Of a stretch of DNA of 64,000 nt, positions 55,987-64,000 are shown in pieces; position 1 is the stretch's first letter; each line of letters begins with the position of its first letter. Under the pieces are notes generated by a model. It was not told the origin of the DNA, did not search any database, and saw only the letters and a list, made by a program, of their open reading frames with translations. This stretch comes from Portunus trituberculatus (Eukaryota > Arthropoda > Malacostraca > Decapoda > Portunidae). Position numbers and translations under genes: made by a program. The DNA lies in NCBI RefSeq assembly GCF_017591435.1, contig NC_059257.1, forward strand, positions 1,852,326 to 1,916,325. Reading direction: 5' to 3'.

Positions 55987-57351
55987 TATTGCGATTGCAA
56001 TGTTGCACGCACTTCTTAATTATATATCTAAGAGGTTAACTCCATACATGAATAACTTTCTAAATTTAATGACTAAAATTAAATAAAACAACACGATACA
56101 CAACTCCGAATACACATACGAGATGTTCTAATATCAATTACGCATGAAGCGTTTCAGCACTGTACCAAGATTCCGTCACAAGATACTAGGTCAACCGTAA
56201 GAATATCCCACATAAATCACCGATCAAAATACAACTTCGCATCAATTAAAATCAAAACACATTTTATCAATCAATATAGCATAAAAATCATACTTCAATC
56301 ACAAAATAGAATATCACAAAGTTACAAGATACAATCAAATGTAAAACATCCTATCAACATAGCCTACCAATTGAGCTGCGACTGACTGCACTACAAACTT
56401 TTAAGCTCTACTTACGAACAACAGTAATTTGAGCTGAGCCATCTCTCCCTTGTCTCGCCCTCGTCTGATCCCTTCAGATCCGGGACTTCCTTCAGCAAGG
56501 CTCTCTGATTTCTCCACTGACTTCCTAGTGCCCAGCTGCTGCTTATATTTCAGATCTTTTCACAACTATTTTGCCTCGAAACGTATTACCCTTAGAGTTC
56601 ATCTTCGTGTCTTTCTCCTGTATAGATCCTTCTTAATCTCCTCCTTGACTCACTGTCACCTGATGTTTCCACGTCTTACTTGTCGTCAGCTGACCTTCTG
56701 TTTGCTCGTCGCCAGTCACGTTGCCCTTCTGACCTTGTTCACTGGACCCAGATATGGGGGCGAAGGTTCTCGAATCTTATCTCTTGTTCCGTCACTTCTC
56801 CGAACTTGTTCATAGATTTCTAATTTGCCTTTATATCCTTAGATTGTTTTATTTCGACTATTTCATTTTGACATTATTTATGTATCTGCCATTATTATAC
56901 GTCTCTTGCCGCCTTCTCCTGCGTCCACGGAAACTTCCCGGGTTTGGTATCTGCTATTCGTATTATCTACCCTTCGTATTTGTCTTTTGCCGACTTCTAC
57001 TTCTGCCTCTGCCCGCGTGGGAGCTTTCCGAGCTTGGTATCTGTTATTCGTATTATCTGTCCTTCGTATTTGTCTTCTGCCACCTTCTACTTATGTTTCC
57101 GTGGAAAGTTCCCGGCCTGGATGCTATTGTCATACTCATGGTTCACTGGCATATGATCTGTACTGTTATCTTACTATTTGCTTTATGTATGTACTGTTTG
57201 CTTGTCCCAAGGGATCTTCTGCTTCTCTGTCTATTCTTCTCTTCCTTCTATCTTCACCTCTCTTAATACCATTTCTTCTGTTTTGTTTCTGTGCCTTCCT
57301 TGATATTTTTTTTCTATTTTCTCCTGCTCCTGCGTCGTCTCAGGTCACAAC
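55987..57351. mobile_element. 1.36 kb insertion in R2, possible solo LTR
   Basis: Absent from R1, where GTGTATTATGCTGC is continuous. Here ATTAT is present on both sides (55982-55986, 57352-57356). Read on the minus strand it starts GTTGTGACCTGAGACGACG, and its plus-strand left part is AT-rich. It has no recognised protein, although a long plus-strand frame (56906-57457) exists. It contains a repeated block of about 110 bases near 56915-57110, with TATCTGCTATTCGTATTATC and CTTCGTATTTGTCTT. A 5-bp duplication and no terminal inverted repeats are compatible with a solo LTR, but this is inference. Confidence 0.55.
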
Positions 57352-57422
57352 ATTATGCTGCTATTTTTTAGTCACTATATCGCCTTCGAAGAGGAAAGTG
57401 GACGCTTCTCTCTTCGGAGAAA

Positions 57423-57424
<2 letters not shown>

Positions 57425-57448
<24 letters not shown>
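57425..57448. repeat. (AG)n in R2
   Basis: Twelve AG units, with further (AG)n tracts at 57538-57570 and 57710-57762 in the same element. Confidence 0.9.
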
Positions 57449-57453
<5 letters not shown>

Positions 57454-57532
57454 CTAATATTTTAGACACAAGCGGGACGCATGTAGCTTATCTTTCGAGA
57501 GGAAAAGGGGGAGGGAGGGAAGGGAGAGGAAA

Positions 57533-57574
<42 letters not shown>

Positions 57575-57590
57575 GAAAATTTTTGTTTTT

Positions 57591-57608
57591 GTGTGTGTGT
57601 GTGTGTGT
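57591..57608. repeat. (GT)9 in R2, empty counterpart of the C3 insertion site
   Basis: ATTAGAAAATTTTTGTTTTT precedes and TTCACGAATGTTACAAAGCG follows. In R1 the corresponding flanks are at 28663-28692 and 31572-31610, with LINE-C copy C3 between them. Confidence 0.95.
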
Positions 57609-57705
57609 TTCACGAATGTTACAAAGCGGGACGCATGTAACTTATCTTCGAGAGGAGATGGGGAGGAGGAAGGAGATGGGGAGGAGGAAAGGAGATGGGA
57701 GGAGG

Positions 57706-57765
<60 letters not shown>

Positions 57766-58597
57766 GAACAGTCTATGCCATTGGGTAATTTTAGACACAA
57801 GCATGTAGCTTATCTTTAGTGATTGGTGGAGACAAGGATGGTGGGAGGAGCACTAGGATTTCAAGGACAGCATACGGCATGTGTAATTGGTATCCAACAC
57901 ACTATACGGGACAACTGAACTGAAGAAAGCTCAGAAAAGAAATATGATGTCTACATAGGCGTCACTGTATATGCTACTAGGGCTTCATGACGCCTACATA
58001 GGCGTCACCGTATTGAAGGGGTTAAACATAATCTTAACTGGAAACTTCACATCTCATCTCGCTAAAACAGCTTCTATGAAGTTAGGTGTTCTGTGGCGTC
58101 TCCGATCACATGCTTTATTAGATAGGGTGGAATCAAAAGGTTTTCATTTCATCAACTCCCCTCCTCTGATTGTCTTCACCTTCTCTCTCACTGCTGAAAT
58201 GTTGCATCTCTTTCTATCTTTTATCACTATTTTCATGCTAACTGCTTTACTGATCTTGGTAACTGCATGCCTCCCGTCCTCCTGTGGCCTTGCTGCACAA
58301 GGCTTTCTTCTTACTCTCACCCCTGTTTTGTCCAATTCTCTAATGCAAGAGTTAACCAGTACTCTCAGTCATTCATACTTTTCACTGGTAAACTGTGGAA
58401 CTCCCTTCCTGCTTCTATATTTCCATCTTCCTTTGGCTTGAGTTCTTTTAAAGGATAGGTGTCGAGACATTTGTCCTTAAGTTTTGGCTAACTCCTATGT
58501 CTTTTAGGGAACTGGCAACATAGTGGGCCTTTTTCTTTTCCATATTTTCTTGTCCTTGGCCAGCTGTCCCTCCTACATAAAAAAAAAAGAAAAAAAC

Positions 58598-58686
58598 AGT
58601 AAGTGTACACAAATTTAAGGAAAACTTAGATAAAATTAGATATGGAGACAGGTCACTATGACCCCTGCTTGAACGCTGTAATATAC
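58598..58686 (+). mobile_element. LINE-D-like 3' end fragment in the GXYLT intron
   Basis: Encodes the last ORF2 residues (VHKFKENLDKIRYGDRSL-like) and continues with GACAGGTCACTATGACCCCTG to CTGTAATATACACC, matching the LINE-D 3' end at 36000-36150 read on the minus strand. There is no TAGGTAAATAC tail. It ends just before the GXYLT acceptor site. Confidence 0.7.
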
Positions 58687-58715
58687 ACCTTAAATGTGTC
58701 TATGTTCTCCCTCAG

Positions 58716-58888
58716 ATAAGCTGTATGTTTATGGCTGTGAATACAACCTCCGTCCAGACCACTGTATGTACATGAGTGTGTGTAAAACTGCCGAGACACG
58801 AGGTATCTTTGTTCTTCATGGCAGCAGGGGAACCTTCCACACCAACAAGCAGCCTGCCTTCAGGGCTGTATACCAGGCTTGGGATGAG
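58716..58888 (+). CDS. GXYLT1: Glucoside xylosyltransferase exon (next exon)
   Basis: Acceptor TGTTCTCCCTCAG ends at 58715 and donor GAG/GTGAGC begins at 58889. The exon completes the codon left open by 52573-52722 and gives KLYVYGCEYNLRPDHCMYMS, then GIFVLHGSRGTFHTNKQPAF and AVYQAWDE. The Y/W-N-x-RPDHC block and ILHG.RG.(Y/F)H..KQPAFRAVY block are hallmarks of GXYLT proteins. The His in LHG is expected to contribute to metal binding, as in other GT8 enzymes. It ends in phase 0. The final exon, with the remaining C-terminal residues, was not found before 64000, so the gene probably continues beyond the window. Confidence 0.9.
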
Positions 58889-59965
58889 GTGAGCATGATG
58901 TGATATCTTTGTTTAATGTTCCTGGGTTTATAGATAATTACTGTTCATTTCAGAGGCCATATACATTGCTTTTTTGAGAACAGCTCTCTAACATATTGAT
59001 CAACATGTGCAAGAATTACCCAATTGCCTGATAGAGAAAGGTATCAGAATATTGTTGTGACATGACTCTCTATCTCACCATTATCCCTTCTACTTTTGAA
59101 AGAAGATCTTTCTACTTCTGCAACTGCCATAATTACTATGAATCTACCTAGTTACTTTTTTTTTTTGCCATTGCCTCTTACATAACATTGTAGCACATTG
59201 TAAACTTAGTGTATGCTGAATCTCCTTAATTTTTTTTTTTTTATTAAAACTTCTTTCTGTAGTTTAGATTTTTAAAAAGTGTTATGCACTTTTATTATGT
59301 TTTAATCTTTATATGGATATAGTTAACTAACTAATATTATATTCATGCTCAAAATACATGAAAAACATCTCATTTCCAGGCATGTATTATGCAGTAGCCA
59401 TGGAAAGTGTACCAAATGGTTAAGTAGGCAGAGGAACTGAAGGGTGGGTAATAGAATAAATCAACTTTCACTTCACTTTTAACAGCTGATCTGCCCCTTC
59501 ATAGGCATATCACTTTTACACTCTTACACATTGACTCAGACAAGTTTTAGCGATATTCAAGTGACATGCAATAAATCCAAAGAATTTGAAGTGGCTTGAT
59601 ATGGTTTGGTATTGAGGATGTGTTTGTAGTTTCAAGTTTTCAATACAATAATTTTGTCTTTCATTCTTTTTGCACATGTACAATTATTTTGTCTTTCATT
59701 CTTTTTGCACATGTATTGGTATCAGTATCGGCTTATTTTTTGCCGTTACTTACGATACTTAAAAGGAATTTACTACTTAGTGATATATTCGATATAAGAT
59801 ATTGATTACTGAGTAATTTACCTTTGCAAATGGCTTCAAAAAGCTAGAATTGCTCCTATTTCACAAACGTTCTCAGAAGGACTTACAGCATCCCCCAAAA
59901 CAAAGCCTCCCATCTGATAACGATTGCCGTCCACCAACTCATCCTGGTGTCCAGTGCAATAATTA
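58889..59965. other. GXYLT intron or downstream sequence, no features
   Basis: AT-rich, with poly(T) runs at 59157-59166 and 59230-59241. A 38-base direct repeat around TTTTGTCTTTCATTCTTTTTG occurs at 59652-59715. No gene or element is recognised. Confidence 0.5.
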
Positions 59966-59971
59966 CTATAA

Positions 59972-60085
59972 GTAGTAGTATCGGTATCGGTGGTATCGAT
60001 ATCAATAATAGTATCAGTACCGGCCCAATTAGGTGGTATCGGTATCGGTATCGGAATGGGCCAAAATTTTGGTATCAGTTTTGGC
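59972..60085. repeat. Degenerate GGTATC hexamer repeats
   Basis: Many copies of GGTATC and its variants (GTATCGGTATCGG, GGTATCGATATC), with a related stretch at 59705-59725. It gives a spurious (IP)n frame on the minus strand. Confidence 0.85.
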
Positions 60086-60109
60086 CAATGAGCTCTCAGA
60101 TACCTCATG

Positions 60110-60231
60110 ACGTCATGGCTGGGCACGCGATAGCAGGCATCTGAAGTCGTGATAATGAAATTTTAACAGCTTTTCATGGGTGCGTGATAGCAATAAAACG
60201 CGATAGCTGAAGTCGCGATAGCCGAGGGTTG

Positions 60232-60234
<3 letters not shown>
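60110..60234. mobile_element. Tigger/pogo-like end next to (TA)n
   Basis: Read from the right on the minus strand: CAATCAACCCTCGGCTATCG, with repeated GCGATAGC motifs, directly bordering the TA tract at 60235. No transposase and no second end were found. Confidence 0.45.

Positions 60235-60288
<54 letters not shown>
60235..60288. repeat. (TA)27 microsatellite
   Basis: About 54 bp of TA between two different Tigger-like termini. Confidence 0.97.
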
Positions 60289-60290
<2 letters not shown>

Positions 60291-60293
60291 TTA

Positions 60294-60400
60294 CAGTAAT
60301 TGCTCGCGTATCCGGATTATAGCAGCCAAGGCCTGGCAGATATGCAAAATTTCCGGATACATGGAATTTCCTTTCCTAACCCCTTATAGATTGAGAAAAA
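60294..60400. mobile_element. Tigger/pogo-like end with CCGGAT motifs
   Basis: Starts CAGTAATTGCTCGCGTATCC after TACATTTA and repeats CGTATCCGG / CCGGATAC in inverted order at 60308 and 60350. Such ends are typical of Tigger-type elements. The rest of the element is not recognised. Confidence 0.5.
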
Positions 60401-61211
60401 AACATGTATGTAACCCAAGTGGATAAGGAAACAATGAATGAAAACACATTGAATGATTGTGTATACAATAATGACTTCCAGGAGCATGATAGAATGATAA
60501 CATATTAGATACCTGCTTTTCTAGAAATGTGAGGGTTGGGAAGGTGCCATCAGCAGTGTCATGGCAATCTGCTATTTCACTGCTGAACTGGACACTACCT
60601 GAGTCATTGTTAGTGTGCTGAAGTGAGATAATGATAGTGAAGTATTTATTATTTGTCTGGTACAGCTTTCTACCTCTGTCTCAACATAATTTTTTGTAAC
60701 AGTGTTATTGTGAGAACTATGTCATGTAAAGTTGTAATGATGAAGGCAGTAAGAAAAAAAAAGTGTTTGAAAAGATCATAACAGTCTTATGATATAGGGA
60801 AGATGGTGGAGAAGCCTGGCAGTGAGGCATGGATGAGGCCTGGTCTTGTAGGGGGAGATAATACGCATGAAGGAGGGGAGAGGGGAGGCCAGAATTGAAA
60901 GTCCAGCTGTCTCCTAATACATTTGTTTGTTTGATTCTAGTTGTCTTCTCTTCTTGATGTTTTTCATTCTAATTCTCGTCAACTTATACATGTCAGGCAA
61001 AAATTAGAGAGCTAAATGACACACCTCCCTACTTGACTCCTGGCCAAGTACTGTGTAGGGCGTGAGTCAGGCTATGACACAATCACACAAGACATTTAAA
61101 AAAACGACAGAGCAGCTCATCTTGGCCATTTGATACTTCGAAGTTCTGCCTTGGAGCATCTCACAGAGAAATGTAAACAAACAACTGAATCACTTTTTGC
61201 TGCTAGGCTGG

Positions 61212-61215
<4 letters not shown>
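60401..61215. other. Unassigned sequence
   Basis: No coding region or element recognised in 0.8 kb. It could be the interior of a Tigger-like element starting at 60294, but I see no transposase motif. Confidence 0.4.
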
Positions 61216-62881
<1,666 letters not shown>

Positions 62882-62993
62882 ACTATGTTTCTCATCATTG
62901 TGGATATAATGCTATTGAGTTTAATACAAACTCGTAAGACAATGATATTTGGAGGTATTATAAGTGGTGTTTTATGTTTCTGTAGGTGATGTG

Positions 62994-63018
62994 TGTGTGT
63001 GTGTGTGTGTGTGTGTGT
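62994..63018. repeat. (TG)n microsatellite
   Basis: Twelve TG units, about 40 bases from the 3' end of LINE J3. It is unconnected to the TAGGTAAATAC family. Confidence 0.9.
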
Positions 63019-63054
63019 TGTGGAGTCCTGTTACCTTTTTTTATTTTATTTTTT

Positions 63055-64000
63055 TTTTTACGTAGGGAAGAGGGCCAGCCAAGGGAAAAAAAAGGAGTTA
63101 GAAAAAAGCCCACTTGAGCGCTGGCTCTCCAAAGAGTACAAAAAGTGCCAAAACCGTCAGCCAGAATTAGGGGAGGAAATACCTCGATACCTCCCTCTTA
63201 AAAGAAGACAAGTTGTAGGAATTTGGAAATACAGATGCAGGGAGGGAGTTCCAGAGTTTACCAGTGAAAGGAATGAATGATTGAGCGTACTGGTTAACTC
63301 TTCCATTAGAGAGTTAGACAGAATAGGGATGAGAGGAAGAAGAAAGCCCTGTGCAGCGTGGCTGCAGGAGGAGGGGAGGCATGCAGTTAGCAAGATCAGT
63401 AGAACAGTTACCATGAAAATAGCGATAAAATATAGAATGGGATGCAACATTTCTGCGGTGAGAAAGAGACTGAAGACAGTTAGTCAGAGGAGGAGTTGAT
63501 GAGACGAAGGCTTTCGATTCCACCCTATCAAGCAAAGCTGTGTGACTGGAACTCCCCCAAACATGCGAAGAGTACTCCATACAGGGACGGATAAGGCCCT
63601 TATACAGAGTAAGCAGTTGGAGGGGCGAGAAAAACTGGCGGAGACGCCTCAGAACACCTAACTTCATAAAAGCTGTTTTAGCAAGAGATGAGATGTGAAG
63701 TTTCCAGTTAAGATTATGAGCAAAGGACAGACTGAGGATATTCATTGTGGAAGAGGAAGACAGTTGAGTGTCATTGAAGAAGAGGGGATAGTTGTCTGGA
63801 AGGTTGTGTTGAGTTGATAGATGGAGGAATTGTGTTTTTGAGGCATTGAAAACTACTAGATTTTCTCTTCCCCAATTGGAAATTTTAGAAAGATCGGAAG
63901 TCAGGCGTTCCATGGCGTCCCCGTGTGATCTGTTAATTTCCTGAAGGGTTGGACGTCTCTGAAAGAACGTGGAAAGATGTAGGGTGGTATCATCAGCGTA
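63055..64000 (-). mobile_element. Jockey-like LINE J3, 3' part (runs off window end)
   Basis: Minus-strand copy of the J family. Its 3' end is GGCTGGCCCTCTTCCCTACG followed by an A-rich tail at about 63040-63060. It runs off the right edge of the window. It is the youngest-looking of the three J copies, because 63314-63913 stays open for 199 codons. Confidence 0.88.
63157..64000 (-). pseudogene. J3 ORF2, C-terminal part
   Basis: 63314-63913 reads MERLTSDLSKISNWGRENLV and VFNASKTQFLHLSTQHNLPD, then LSFAHNLNWKLHISSLAKTA and LYKGLIRPCMEYSSHVWGSS. LTNCLQSLSHRRNVASHSIF follows. This is the thumb and C-terminal region downstream of the RT active site. A frame change near 63510 and another near 63450 lead to the last piece (63157-63450), which ends about 130 bases before the tail. 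At the very edge the minus strand begins YADDTTLHL-like text, so the catalytic box is at 64000. Confidence 0.85.

Larger units (their letters stand above)
55875..58021. mobile_element. TTAA-flanked piggyBac-type element R2
   Basis: TTAA on both sides (55871-55874, 58022-58025). It separates J2 text LSLSF from KHNLNWK. The ends match R1: CCCCTTCGTGCCGGATG and CACCGTATTGAAGGGG. Excluding its own 1.36 kb insertion it is 777 bp against 787 bp for R1. Its (GT)9 tract (57591-57608) is the unoccupied counterpart of the LINE-C site in R1. Three subrepeats around GGGACGCATGTA(G/A)CTTATC separate its (AG)n tracts; the third is shortened. Confidence 0.88.
53330..58455 (+). pseudogene. J2 ORF2 remnant (endonuclease-reverse transcriptase)
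   Basis: Endonuclease pieces: GDFNVHQQLW near 53770, LDLFFTSNPSDYAVTLSSLL in broken frame and CSDHSLISVSYPIFPIPLQD (53928-54200). RT pieces: VSKAELFSQTYARNSALDDS and LNPHKACGPDEIPPIVLKNC (54650-55069), then ISCLSKVFKFILDRKILKHL, INSGVPQGSVLSPSLFF (55370-55585) and YTDDVTLHLS in place of YADD. The C-terminal piece is at 58050-58455, after R2, with HNLNWKLHIS and NARVNQYSQSFILFTGKLWN. It is strongly decayed. Confidence 0.85.
53270..58596 (+). mobile_element. Jockey-like LINE J2 in the GXYLT intron, interrupted
   Basis: Same family as J1, beginning with TGGGAGGGGACCATAAATGT and ending with CTTGGCCAGCTGTCCCTCC and a poly(A)-rich tail at 58579-58596. It is interrupted by a SINE (54421-54645) and by R2 (55875-58021). 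After removing these it is about 2.95 kb, like J1 (3.0 kb). This similar length suggests a common start point. Confidence 0.88.

Noticed and set aside
56450..57457. A host gene encoded by the long plus-strand frames (up to 183 aa)
   Set aside because: They are Leu/Ser/Phe-rich, overlap in several frames, have no recognisable domain, and lie in a repeat-bearing insertion inside R2.

Overview
This is eukaryotic, gene-poor and very transposon-rich DNA, most likely from a decapod crustacean, perhaps a crab. That placement is inferred from the repeat content: long (TA)n, (AC)n and (AG)n tracts, tRNA-derived SINEs, Jockey-like and CR1-like LINEs, a DIRS-type element, and Tigger, mariner and piggyBac remnants. 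Nothing looks bacterial. The only host gene I can support is two exons of a glucoside xylosyltransferase (GXYLT/Shams family, which xylosylates Notch EGF repeats) at 52573-52722 and 58716-58888 on the + strand. The roughly 6 kb intron between them is filled with transposons.

Four related CR1/L2-group LINE lineages, called LINE-A, -B, -C and -D here, account for much of the window. All share a two-ORF plan: a coiled-coil/RRM-like ORF1 and an endonuclease plus reverse transcriptase ORF2. All share a 3' tail of two TAGGTAAATACAA-like units. By subtraction, complete copies of B, C and D are about 4.0-4.1 kb. Layout: 1-8107 holds a minus LINE-A split by a plus LINE-A, which is itself split by a LINE-B. 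8452-17296 is a plus-strand head-to-tail chain C1-B2-C2-SINE-B3, with (AC)n at every junction. 17867-34061 is a DIRS element split by a CR1 (itself split by a Jockey-like LINE) and by a TTAA-flanked element (itself split by LINE-C). 34246-50690 is a minus-strand chain B4-B5-D-E, again joined by (AC)n. LINE-D in that chain carries a mariner and an insertion holding a Tigger-like element that holds a piggyBac-like element. 50691-64000 holds the GXYLT exons, two Jockey-like LINEs, a second TTAA-flanked element, and several (TA)n tracts bordered by Tigger/pogo-like ends.

The main result is that the A-D LINEs appear to insert at (AC)n. (AC)n lies on both sides of full-length and truncated copies. 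An uninterrupted paralogue of one site (57565-57625) shows that LINE-C copy 3 sits inside a (GT)n tract. Because each copy is followed by (AC)n, it offers a landing site for the next, which would build head-to-tail chains. Microsatellite-specific LINEs are known in the R1 clade (Mino, Waldo, Kibi); I do not know of a CR1/L2-group case, and that novelty needs a database search.

Most element ORFs are broken by frameshifts. The best-preserved are the DIRS tyrosine recombinase (18437-19363), the DIRS Gag-like ORF (32388-33305) and the LINE-B ORF1 (49536-50504). Family names rest on motif recognition by eye, and most element ends are good to a few bases only.
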